Source: Emiliania huxleyi CCMP1516
Lineage: Eukaryota > Haptophyta > Isochrysidales > Noelaerhabdaceae
Reading direction: 5' to 3'
NCBI RefSeq assembly: GCF_000372725.1
Contig: NW_005201183.1
Span: 143,197 to 192,949 of the forward strand
Length of the DNA stretch: 49,753 nt
Every line of letters starts with the position of its first letter. Position 1 is the first letter of the stretch. Both the position numbers and the translations under genes were made by a program. Below are positions 39,755 through 48,675 of the stretch, one piece after another. Below the pieces are notes generated by a model. That model did no database searches and had not been told where the DNA came from. It saw nothing but the letters and a program-made list of their open reading frames with translations.

Positions 39755-42700
39755 ATGCCGCCCACGCTCCTCGCCAGCTTTGTCGCTCGCGCCTCCTCCT
39801 CCGGCGACGCGGCTGCGCTCGCGGAGCTCGGCCGCGAGGGACTGAGCAGCACGAGCTACGCCTCGCTCTGCGCGACCGTGCGCGGAGCTGCCGCCGCGCT
39901 GCAGGCGGCCGGAGTCGTGAGCGGCGAGGCCGTCGTCGACTTTTGCGACGAGGGTCGGGCCATGGTGGTCGCCATGCTCGCCATCACCATGGCGGGCGCG
40001 GCGATGGTCCCTCTCGACCCGGCGGCGCCGCCGGCGAGGCTGTCTGCCCTCGTCGCCGACTGCGGCGCTGCGCTGGCGCTTTGCACGCGTGCGCGCCTCG
40101 CCAGTCTCGCCAGCGCGCTCGATGGCGGCCGCTGCCAGCCGCTCGCACTCGAGGACGTCCTCGTCCGCGACGCTTCTCTCCCGGCAGCGCCCGCGCCTCC
40201 ACCGCCCGGCGCCCTCTGCCACCACATCTACACGAGCGGCTCGACCGGGCTGCCAAAGGCGGTCTCGGTGACGCACGGCGCGCTGGCAAGCTACGGCCGC
40301 GAGAAGGCCCGCACGCAGCGGGTCGGAGGCGCGTCGCGAGTGCTCGTCGCCTCTGCGCACACCTGGGACCCGGCCGTCGGGGACGTGCCTTCGACCCTCG
40401 CGGTCGGCGGGCATCGTGAAGTACTGTGAATTAAGGAGGAGTGGACGACCGAATTAGGTACTCTCGACCCTCGCGGTCGGCGGGTGCGTGTGCGTCGCGC
40501 CGCGCGCGCACCTCGTCAACGACTTGGGCCACGCGATCGCCGCGACGCGCCACCCACTCGCGAGCCAGAACCTTCTAGGAACCTTCTAGGAAGCTTCTAG
40601 GAAGCCTCTAGGCGCGCCACCCACCTCCTCGCGACCCCTTCCCTGTTGTCGCTGCTCGACACGCCGCCCGCAAGCCTGCCGACGCTCGCCACGCTCGCCG
40701 TCGGGGGGGAGCTGTGCCCGCTCCCTCTCCTCGCCCCCTTCGCCGCCGTGGGGTAGTATCATTTGACTATACCGGCATACGTTCGACTAGAGCAGCATCC
40801 TTTGACTGAACTAGCACCCTTTGACCATAGGGTGGAGGTGATCAACGTGTACGGCGTCACGGAGGCCGCCGTCTACCAGACGTACGCCACGCTCTCCCAC
40901 CTCCCGCCCGACCCGGAAGGGACACCGTACTACTTGCGCGGCCGCGCCGCCGCCGCCGGCGCCGGCGTCGCCTTTGCGCCCGCCGGCATCCCCTTTCGTG
41001 GCGTCGAGCTCGCGCTCGCCCCGCCCTCCGCCCGTGCAGCGGAGGGGGGTGAGGACGGGCTCGGCTCCGACGACCGGCGCGAGCTCCTCATCGGCGGCGA
41101 CCAGCTAGGAACCTTCTAGGAACCTTCTAGGAACCCTCTAGGCGCGAGCTCCTCATCGGCGGCGACCAGCTCGCCGTCGGCTACCTCAACCGGCCACGCC
41201 TCACCGCGGAAAAGTTCGTCTGGCTGCCGGACGCGGCCGTCGAGCGGCTCCCGCGCTCGTACGGCCGGGCGGCGCCGCCGCACTGCGGAGGGTGCGGAGG
41301 GCGAGGCGCGCGCGGCGGTCGAGGAGGGGGAGAGGAAGGCGGCGAGGCGGGCGGCGAGGCGGGCGGGGAGGCGGGCGGCGAGGCGGGCGGCGAGGCGGGC
41401 GGCGAGGCGGGCGGGGAGGCGGGCGGGGAGGCGGGCGGGGAGGGGCGTGGCGCGGGGCGTGGCGCGGCGTCGGGCGACGGAGGCCAGCGCTGGTTCCGCA
41501 CGGGCGACGCCGCCGAGTGGGGGGCGGACGGGCTGCGGATTTGCGGCAGGCTGGACGAGCAGGTCAAGCTGCGCGGGATTCGGATCGAGCTCGGCGAGGT
41601 CGAGCACGTCGCGCGCTGCTCTGACCTCGTCACCGCCGCCGCCGCCGCCGTCCGGGGCGACCAGCTCCTGCCACACACGTGGTGCCGCCGACCCGTCCTA
41701 GACGGTTCCTGGAGCCTTCCTGGAGCCTTCCTGTAGGCGGCCAGCTCTTGCTGTACGTTGTGCCGTCCGTGCCGCGGGCTGCGTTTGAGGAGGGCGGAGG
41801 GGGCGTCGAGGTGCTGCTGACGCTGCGCCGGCGGCTCCCGCCGCAGCTCGTCCCGGCGCAGGTGGTCGCCGTCGCCGCTCTGCCCCTCTCTCCCGGAGGC
41901 AAGCTGATGCGGTCGAGGCTGCCGCCGCCGCCGCCGCGCGCCGCGCGTCTCTCGCCCGCCGCGAGAGAGGGGTTCCGCAGCGAGACGGAGAGGCACGTCG
42001 CCGCGGCGTGGGCCGCCGCGCTCGGCGCCGCCGTCGGCCCGGGGGACAACTTTTGGCAGCTCGGCGGCACGTCGCTGATCGCCGCGAAGATGCTGCGGCT
42101 GCTGCAGGGCTCGCTGGGCGAGGAGCACGGCAGAGACTCGTTTGAGCGCGGCAACCAGCGCTTCGCGACGCGGCTGTGCGGCCTGTACCGCAAGCCGAGG
42201 CTGCGCGACTATTGTGTGTGGCTCGACTGGGCGGCGCTTCCTCCGCCGAGCCGTTCGCCGCGCGCCGCCGCCGCCTTCACCGCCTTCACGTCCGGCGCGA
42301 GGACGGCGGTCGCGGCAGAGGGGGAGGCTGCTGGCTCCGAGGCGCGGCCGGAGGAGGCGGAGGGGGCGGCGGAGGGGGCGGCGGCAAGGGCGGCGGCGGG
42401 GGAGGCGGAGGCGGCGAGGGCCGCCGCGGCGGCAGACGCCGACGAGCTCCTCGCGGCGGGCGAGGAGGAGCTGCCAGAGGAGGAGGACCTGAAGCGGCTC
42501 GCGACCGAGGCGCTCGGCGCGGCCGCCGCGACCGGCAGCGCCCGGCTGGTTGCGGCGCTGCTCGCCGCTCGCGCTTCGGCCGACGGCGGCGCCTCTCGCG
42601 CCGCGCGGGGCCCGACGCCGCTCATGCGCGCCGTCGGGCGAGAGATAGCCGAGAGACAGCGGAGAGACAGCCGAGAGATAGCCGAGAGACAGAGCCGAGA

Positions 42701-44046
42701 GATAGCCGAGAGACAGAGCCGAGAGATAGCCGAGAGACAGAGCCGAGAGATAGCCGAGATATGACGCCGCTCGTGCGCGCCGTCGGGCGCGAGAGACGCG
42801 TGGCCGCACCGGACCTGCTCGGAAGCTTCTCGGAAGCTTCTCGGAACCTTCCTGCAGGCACGTGGACGTGCTCGCGACGCTCGCTGCAGCGGGCGTGACT
42901 GTCCGCCTCTCCAGCCACTCGCACGCGAGCGCGGCACACCTCGCCGCCGCTGGCGGCCACGCTGCCTCGCTGCGGCTGCTGCTGCGGCTCGGCGCGCCGC
43001 TGCAGGCGCGCGGCACGTCCGAGCGGACGACGCTGTACCGCCACCCAAAGAGTAGCCGAGACGGGCTGGAGTTAGGCGCGGGACACGTCCAAGTGGACGG
43101 TGCTCTATCACGCGGCGTGGGGCGGCCACGCCGAGTGCGTCGCGCTGCTGCTCGACGCGCGAGCGCGCTGCGACGCCTCTGACCGGTGGGGGAGGTCGCC
43201 ACTCTGCTGAGATATAGCCGAGATATAGCTGAGATAGCCGAGATATAGCCGAGATATAGCCAAGATGGGTCGCCGATCTGCCGAGAGATAGCCGAGATAT
43301 AGCCGAGATATAGCCGAGATATAGCCGAGATATAGCCGAGATATAGCCGAGATAGGTCGCCGCTCTGCTGGGCGTGCTGCCGCGCGCACGAGCGAGTGGT
43401 GGCGCTGCTCCTCGAGGCGGGCGCCAGCCCCGACGGCAACCGCCGGCCGCAGCGGGCGCACAGCGAGCGGTTCGGCCACGTGTACAGCCCGCCGCTCCAC
43501 CTGGCGCTGCTCGGTGGCGATGCGGACGAGGGGCGAGGGGGCGAGGGGCCTGGGGGCGGGGAGGAGCGGCGGGAGACAGACGAGGCTGTGGCAGCAGAGG
43601 CGGCGAGGCAGGCGCCGGGGGAGAGCTCGGCGGGTGGCGCCGCGGCGGACGTGGCGGCAGGTGGGCGGAGGGTGCGGCCGGACGCTCTAGCCGTCGTCAA
43701 GTTGCTCCTGGCCGCGCGCGCAGACGCGAATCGGCGCGACCAGCTCGGGCGCACGCCGTTGCGCGTCGCGAGCGCGGCTGGCCTCGCAGAGGCAGTGGTG
43801 CTGCTCGAGGCCGCGGGGGCGCGGCGAGACGACGAGCCGCGCGCAGGCTCTGCGCGCCATCGGGAGGAGGCTGCTGTGGCGCCCGAGGCTGCCCCTGCGA
43901 GCGGCGCGCCGGCACAGGCTGGCGCCGAGAAGCCGTGGCTCCGCGCGCGCTGCTGGGCGGCGGCGAGTTCGGGTTGGGCTTGGCCACCGGGCGTGGCGCC
44001 GCGCGAGGGAGCGACCTCGACCCGAGCGCCTGACAGGTGTGTGTGA
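39755..44046 (+). CDS. NRPS-like adenylation-carrier protein with ankyrin repeats, 10 exons
   Basis: Exons: 39755-40384, 40458-40546, 40612-40752, 40831-41076, 41142-41656, 41737-42609, 42759-42786, 42858-43005, 43076-43194, 43356-44046. They sum to 3,480 nt, 1,159 aa in frame. The adenylation core motifs appear in order: [16 protein letters not shown] (A3), HTWDPAVGD (A4, keeping the Asp that binds an amino group), [13 protein letters not shown] (A5), [17 protein letters not shown] (A6), [10 protein letters not shown] (A7), [20 protein letters not shown] (A8) and SPGGKL (A10 lysine). A carrier domain follows with [11 protein letters not shown]; the phosphopantetheine serine is about residue 653. 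From about residue 880 come ankyrin repeats ([78 protein letters not shown]). There is no condensation, reductase or thioesterase domain. It should activate and tether an acid, probably an amino acid; partner and product are unknown. Exon 5 holds a GGEA minisatellite. Confidence 0.85.
40385..40457 (+). repeat. Introner-like intron 1 of the adenylation gene
   Basis: Opens GTGCCTTCGACCCTCGCGGT; exon 2 opens GTACTCTCGACCCTCGCGGT, and both continue CGGCGGG. Splicing gives [14 protein letters not shown], normal for an A domain. GT-AG, 73 nt; the filler has no 11-nt array. Confidence 0.85.
40547..40611 (+). repeat. Introner-like intron 2 of the adenylation gene
   Basis: Opens GCGCCACCCACTCGCGAGCC, close to the exon start GCGCGCCACCCACCTCCTCG. 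It then has four 11-nt units (AACCTTCTAGG x2, AAGCTTCTAGG, AAGCCTCTAG). GC-AG, 65 nt. Confidence 0.8.
41077..41141 (+). repeat. Introner-like intron 3 (after exon 4) with 30/30 identical copy
   Basis: Intron start and next exon start share GCGCGAGCTCCTCATCGGCG and ten more bases without a mismatch. The filler is AACCTTCTAGG units ending CCCTCTAG. GC-AG, 65 nt. Removal gives [16 protein letters not shown]. Confidence 0.9.
41657..41736 (+). repeat. Introner-like intron after exon 5
   Basis: Opens GCGACCAGCTCCTG against exon GCGGCCAGCTCTTG, with further scattered identity (GTGGTGCCG/GTTGTGCCG). The filler is GCCTTCCTGGA units ending CTGTAG. GC-AG, 80 nt. Confidence 0.75.
42610..42758 (+). repeat. 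Introner-like intron after exon 6
   Basis: CCGACGCCGCTCATGCGCGC in the intron start matches ATGACGCCGCTCGTGCGCGC in exon 7, and both continue CGTCGGGCG. The filler is GAGAGATAGCC and GAGAGACAGAGCC units. GC-AG, 149 nt. Confidence 0.8.
42787..42857 (+). repeat. Intron after exon 7 with 11-nt array
   Basis: The filler is AAGCTTCTCGG x2 then AACCTTCCTGCAG. The copy of the next exon is weak. The GC donor after GTCGG is chosen because it joins AVG to GHVDVLATL, a perfect ankyrin repeat. Confidence 0.65.
43006..43075 (+). repeat. Introner-like intron after exon 8
   Basis: Opens GCGCGCGGCACGTCCGAGCG; the next exon opens GCGCGGGACACGTCCAAGTG. Ends GGAGTTAG. GC-AG, 70 nt. Confidence 0.8.
43195..43355 (+). 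repeat. Introner-like intron after exon 9, (GAGATATAGCC)n
   Basis: Opens GTCGCCACTCTGCTG against exon GTCGCCGCTCTGCTG, with a third partial copy inside at 43267. The filler is an 11-nt GAGATATAGCC array. GT-AG, 161 nt. Confidence 0.85.
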
Positions 44047-45176
44047 TGAGATATTTGATGAATACAGGCGCGGCCGGGGCCCCGCGGTGCGCGAACCGCC
44101 CGCGGCGATTCGTATTTCAGTATTCGTCTTGCAGCTGCACACACGGCAAAAAAGCTTGCATTTTGTCTGCAACAGACAACACAAACGCCGCTCTCTCTGT
44201 CTCTCTCCGAGTCCGTCAGTCCGACTCCGTCAGCTCGGGGGAGTCGTCAGAGTGTAGCGTTTGTGTACGGCTCTTTAGGCTGTAGCGACGGACGCGGTGT
44301 ATATGGTGCAGTTCCATTTCACTGTGGCACAGCTCGCGTTACACAATCTTGATTTTGGTCATTTGCGCCAATTCGTACCTCTCGGTGCCTTCCAGAGGCA
44401 GCCGCGACCCCGCCGAGTGGACGGTTGCACACAGCAGGTGGCGCGGTGTGCAACCGTCCGCCACACTCGTCGGGGTCGCAGCTGCCTCCGTGCGCGTCCT
44501 GGGGAGGTACAAAATTGTCGCCGCCGGAGACGACTCGACGCCGCTGAGATCGGAGATCAAGCTCTGACAGGTCGCACGTCGCTCCTTTGACGCCGACGTG
44601 ACTCGCCCGTGCAGAGCACATCAGTACATGGTTTCGACGCGCTCGGTACGACGCCTGCGACCCGTCTCGGGTCAGGTGGCACGACGCTCATCGCGCCTGC
44701 CAGCGCTGCCGTGCAGGCTGCCACGACGAGGTCGAGCACGCTTCTATACGCTCGCCCAGCCTTCCTTTCCATCCCATTAGGCAGCCTGGGAACGGTGGCG
44801 GTCAGAGGCAAAGCCTGCGAGGGGTGGTGGAACCACATGTCACGGCTACTGCCGGCTCGACCCCACGATAGCCTCCGAAGGCTGACTTTGAGGCACAATC
44901 ATCGTACGATGTGGACGAGTTGGGTCGCTCTCGCGGTAGCCAGATGACCTCTCATACTAGTATATCATCGACCATGGCCGCAGGGAGCGCGGGGGATGGC
45001 GCAGGGAGCAACACGGAGCTCCGTTGGACGTTTTCAAGATTAGCGCGTGTCAGAGTGAAATGGAACTAGCCGAAACTCTCTACGGTCTACGGATCTGGAT
45101 GCCGAGTTTGAGCGGCTCGTCGGAGGTGGGTTTGACGATTTGGGTGATACGCGAGGCCTGGGTGGCGAGAATGAAT
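44047..45176. other. Intergenic, with long inverted repeat
   Basis: 44371-44432 and 44446-44518 pair over about 60 bases with some mismatches around a 13-base loop (core arms AGGCAGCCGCGACCCC and ACGGTTGCACAC). No coding frame here is convincing. Confidence 0.6.
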
Positions 45177-46799
45177 TCAATAAAAGCCATACCGATACCC
45201 ACCATACCGTCCATAATCGTCGTCAGACTCGTACCCGTCGCGACAGTCCCAACACATGGGCTTGGAGCCGCAGTACGACGCTGGCGGCGAGTACGGGCGG
45301 CCGCAGTCGTAGCACCGGGACGTGTGCGAGCTGTATGCGCCTCGTCCGCGCCGATACGCCGCCTCAAAAGCGCGATCGCGTTCCTCCTCCGCGCACTCCT
45401 CGCACAGCTCCTCTCCGTACTCGCAGTATTCGCCGCACCGGGTGCAGAAGCACTCGTCGTCGCTGTACTCACCGCGGCTGCTGCCACCGCTGCTGCCGCC
45501 GCTTGGTCTGGTGCTGGGTCCGCCACCGCCGCCAGTGCCAGAGGCTTGTGCGCTCAGGGCCTCGTAGGCCACCTGCAGCCGCTTGAACGCCGCCTCCGCC
45601 TGGCGCGCCTGGTTCTTGTCGGGATGGAGTAGTAGCGCGAGCTTCCGGTACGCGGCGCGCACCGCGTCCGCGCTGGCCGCCTGCGTCGCGCTGAGCTGCA
45701 GCACCGCGGCGTTCTCCCTGGGCCCCAGCTTCAGCACGCGCGCCGCCGCCTCGGCCATCGGCGTCCCCGCGCCGAACTTGCGCAGGTGCGCGGCGAGCTG
45801 CGCCGCGGCCTCGTTGCCCTCGTGCAGCCGCAGGCTCTTCTCGCAGAAGCGCAGCGCGGCCGCGTCGTCGCCCGCCTCGTGCCGCTTCCGCGCCTTGTCG
45901 AGCCATTCCTCCGCCGCCTGCCGGTTGGTCTCGGAGCAGATCGCGGGCGACGGCGCCGCCTCGCGGGGCGTCGCGTCGGCGGGTGGAGGGGGTGGCGCGG
46001 CAGCAGCCTCTGCCGGCTGCTGCGCCGCCGTCTCTGTCGCGTTTGCCGCCTCCGCTGTCGGTGCCTCTGCTGCGGCACCCGTCGCCTTCGCCTCCGCCGC
46101 AGCTGGTCCAGCCGCTGCGGGTGCAGGCGCCGCGCGCGCGGGCCGGCGGAACCGCTTCGGCTTCCACGCTCCTCGCGAAAAGGGTTGTTTGACGGTCTCC
46201 GCCTCCTGGACGAGCTTGCAGCTGATTCTAAAGCCGTAGCCATAGTTAACGCCAGGAAAGGACAGCTCGAAGTCATGCATCTGCAGCTGTGCCTCCTTGG
46301 CGTTCGCTGGGTCAGCGTACACGATGTTGGCCATGTTGGCCAGCCGGTAGTTCATCATCTTGCTCGTTGGGTCCTTCATCAGCGTTACCTGCAGTAGCTC
46401 GCCAAACGGCGAGAACTTCGCACGCACCTGCATCGCGCTGACGTCCGGGTGTAGCCCAGAGACCCTCAGCTGCCACTGGGTCGGCACAGGCGGCCGCTGC
46501 GCAGTCGGCTCAGCACCGAAGACAAATGTCGTCTTTGGAGGTGCAAACTCAACCGTCTGCCCAGTCGCAGCGCTCTTCGCTTCGACCGACAGACCCTCGA
46601 ACCCGGCGGCCATCACCGAGTCCGGGCTGCAGGGCTCGGACGCATCGGAGGAGCGCCGCCTCTCGGCGCTAAGACGGCGGTGCCGCACGCGGTCGCATGC
46701 GACACACATGTCCACAAGGAACTCATCCTCGTCGAACTCAATCGGTATGGAGCACTGGCTGCACAGCTCCGAGGGGTGTGGCGCGCTCGATGCCGCCAT
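45177..46799 (-). CDS. RRM and J-domain co-chaperone, 540 aa
   Basis: Start at ATG 46799 (MAASSAPHPSELCSQC); the longer frame upstream is basic junk. Domains in order: an N-terminal Cys cluster (CSQC ... DMCVACDRV, residues 14-40); an RRM-like fold at about 108-195 (LRVSGLHPDVSAMQVRAKFS, GELLQVTLMKD); an Ala/Pro-rich linker; and a TPR-like helix pair (AAEEWLDKARKRHEAGDDAA). A J-domain follows with HPD at about residue 391 (LALLLHPDKNQARQAEAAFK), laid out as in DNAJB12/14 proteins. Two C-terminal Cys clusters come last (CFCTRCGEYC ... CEEC and CYDCGRPY ... CWDC). The J-domain should stimulate an Hsp70 ATPase, and the RRM suggests action on RNA or ribonucleoprotein. There is no membrane helix, unlike DNAJB12/14. 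No introns. Confidence 0.85.
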   Translation of the reverse strand: MAASSAPHPSELCSQCSIPIEFDEDEFLVDMCVACDRVRHRRLSAERRRSSDASEPCSPDSVMAAGFEGLSVEAKSAATGQTVEFAPPKTTFVFGAEPTAQRPPVPTQWQLRVSGLHPDVSAMQVRAKFSPFGELLQVTLMKDPTSKMMNYRLANMANIVYADPANAKEAQLQMHDFELSFPGVNYGYGFRISCKLVQEAETVKQPFSRGAWKPKRFRRPARAAPAPAAAGPAAAEAKATGAAAEAPTAEAANATETAAQQPAEAAAAPPPPPADATPREAAPSPAICSETNRQAAEEWLDKARKRHEAGDDAAALRFCEKSLRLHEGNEAAAQLAAHLRKFGAGTPMAEAAARVLKLGPRENAAVLQLSATQAASADAVRAAYRKLALLLHPDKNQARQAEAAFKRLQVAYEALSAQASGTGGGGGPSTRPSGGSSGGSSRGEYSDDECFCTRCGEYCEYGEELCEECAEEERDRAFEAAYRRGRGAYSSHTSRCYDCGRPYSPPASYCGSKPMCWDCRDGYESDDDYGRYGGYRYGFY

Positions 46800-47115
46800 C
46801 GGCGCACGAACAATCGAGGCGCCGCCTTTCTGGCGGGAAATTCTGTGCATGCGGGGTCGTTTGTACAGAATCTTGCCCATGGGTTATGCGAAAAGAATCT
46901 TGCGACGCCATACTAGTACTTCCGCGCGCGCGTGGGGCTGGGGGGAGTCGGAGAGGGCCGTGCAGGACGCTGTTGTTGGAGGATGGTACACTGTCGCGTC
47001 GTCCTAGCACGGGGGAGTTCGAGGGGGAGTGCCCGTACCCGTGATGTGGACCGCTAGGTGTAACAGCAGCAACGTCAGTAACCTCGGCTCCTGCGCTCCT
47101 CGCCGCCTTCCCTGC
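46800..47115. other. Spacer between two minus-strand genes
   Basis: Nothing recognised; the upstream region of the RRM-J gene. Confidence 0.6.
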
Positions 47116-48540
47116 TCACTGCCCCGGCGCCCACGCCTCGACCTTCTTGGGCAGCAGCTGGTCCGACAGGTCCTCCCCGTGGCCTAGGCAGCCGCCGCCG
47201 CCCTCGCCCCACGAGAAGAAGGCGCCGTCGGCGGTGAGGGCGAGGCTGTGGAACGCTCCAGCCGACACAGCGATGACGCGCCGCCCCGCCAAGGCCTCGA
47301 CCTTCTTGGGCAGCAGCTGGTTCTGCGTGTCGCCGTGGCCCAGCCGGCCCCCGCCTCCATGGCCCCAGCTCCAAATGGCGCCGTCGGCGGTGATGGCGAG
47401 GCTGTGGAAGCGTCCAGCCGACACAGCGACGACGTGCTGGTCAGCAAAGGCCTCGACCTTCTTCGGCAGCAGCTGGTCCTGCTCGTCGCCGTGGCCCAGC
47501 TTGCCAAAGCCTCCCCCACCCCAGCTCCAGACGCTGCCGTCGGCAGTGAGGGCGAGGCTGTGGAGTGCTCCAGCCGACACAGCGACGACGCGTTGTCCGA
47601 AGGCCTCGATCTTCGTGGGCTCCAGCTGGGCCTGCTGGTCGCCGTGGCCCAACTGGCTGAAGAATCCAGAGCCCCAGCTCCAGACGGCGCCGTCGGCGGT
47701 GGTGGCGAGGCTGTAGTCATCTCCAGCCGACACAGCGACGACGCGCTGGCCAGCAAAGGCCTCGACCTTCTTCGGCAGCAGCTGGCGCTGTCGGTCGCCG
47801 TGGCCGAGCTTGCCAGAGCCTCCCTCGCCCCAGCTCCAGACGCCGCCATCTGCGGTGAGGGCGAAGCTGTGGAAGACTCCCGCCGAGACTGCGACGACGC
47901 TCTGGCCCGCAAAGGCCGCAATCTTCGTCGGCTGCCACTGGCCCTGATGGTCGCCGTGGCCCAGCGCGCCCAAGCCTCCCTGGCCCCAGCTCCAAACGGC
48001 GCCGCTGCTAGTGAGGGCGAGGCAGTGGAATCCTCCAACCGCCACGCTCACGGCGCGCTCGCCACCCAGCGTGGAAGGGAGGCGGGTCGGCGTGTTGAGC
48101 CGCGTCACACCCTCGCCGTGGCCGAGGAGGCCTGGGATGTGATCCGGCGCGCAGCCGCTCGACGAGAGCCGCCCCTCGCCGACGATGAAGACGCTGTGCT
48201 GTTGGCCTGCGGCCGCCCTCGCCGGCGGGTTGGACTCGCGCAGCAGCGCGGCGAAACACAGCCACCGCACGGCGCAGCTCTCGCCCTCTGGCTGCGCCGG
48301 CAGCTCGAAGCCGCGCTCTTGCGCCCACAAGCGGATGGCCTCCAGCGCCAGCGAGGCGTGGAAGAGGAGCGAGACGGCCGCGACGCGAGCGATGTCGGCG
48401 GGGTCGCAGCGAGAGATGGCGCGCACGAGGAGCTCCGTGGGGAGGTCGAGGAGGCGGGCGGGCGGCGGCGTGTCTGGCGAGGGGGCGGCGGTGGCGGCGG
48501 GGGCGAGGCGGCGCGAGCGGCGGCGCGGCGGGGTGGACAT
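47116..48540 (-). CDS. F-box/RCC1-repeat protein, copy 2, 474 aa
   Basis: Start at ATG 48540 (MSTPPRRRSRRLAP), directly after the conserved A-rich leader. F-box-like segment at about 30-78 (LLDLPTELLVRAISRCDPAD), then seven RCC1 blades (cores such as VVAVSAGALHSLALTADGSV and WSWGGGGFGKLGHGDEQDQL). It is a close paralogue of the gene at 23948-25420 in the same orientation, differing mainly in the blade loops and in lacking the acidic tail; it ends KKVEAWAPGQ. One blade is a residue or two short (IEAFGQRV) relative to its neighbours. No introns. Confidence 0.9.
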   Translation of the reverse strand: MSTPPRRRSRRLAPAATAAPSPDTPPPARLLDLPTELLVRAISRCDPADIARVAAVSLLFHASLALEAIRLWAQERGFELPAQPEGESCAVRWLCFAALLRESNPPARAAAGQQHSVFIVGEGRLSSSGCAPDHIPGLLGHGEGVTRLNTPTRLPSTLGGERAVSVAVGGFHCLALTSSGAVWSWGQGGLGALGHGDHQGQWQPTKIAAFAGQSVVAVSAGVFHSFALTADGGVWSWGEGGSGKLGHGDRQRQLLPKKVEAFAGQRVVAVSAGDDYSLATTADGAVWSWGSGFFSQLGHGDQQAQLEPTKIEAFGQRVVAVSAGALHSLALTADGSVWSWGGGGFGKLGHGDEQDQLLPKKVEAFADQHVVAVSAGRFHSLAITADGAIWSWGHGGGGRLGHGDTQNQLLPKKVEALAGRRVIAVSAGAFHSLALTADGAFFSWGEGGGGCLGHGEDLSDQLLPKKVEAWAPGQ

Positions 48541-48675
48541 CGTGAGAAAAAGAAGTTAAACACAGACAGGCTCGACACAGGTGCGAACTGGCGCGTGCTA
48601 GTACTACCACAGGCAGAGAAAAGAATTTTACGCGCTTCGCTCTCGAGAACAATTTCAAAAGAGAATTTACATCGG
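48541..48675 (-). promoter_or_regulatory. Conserved 5' block of F-box/RCC1 copy 2
   Basis: Near-identical to 25440-25585 for over 100 bases, ending AAAAGAGAATTTACATC. Retained upstream identity between paralogues fits either recent duplication or functional constraint. Confidence 0.6.

Noticed and set aside
43195..43355. CRISPR-like or minisatellite array
   Set aside because: Units of 11 nt have no spacers, and the array sits exactly between splice sites of a gene.
41181..44144. 987-residue minus-strand open frame
   Set aside because: Antisense shadow of the adenylation-ankyrin gene produced by GC-rich codons; no domain character.
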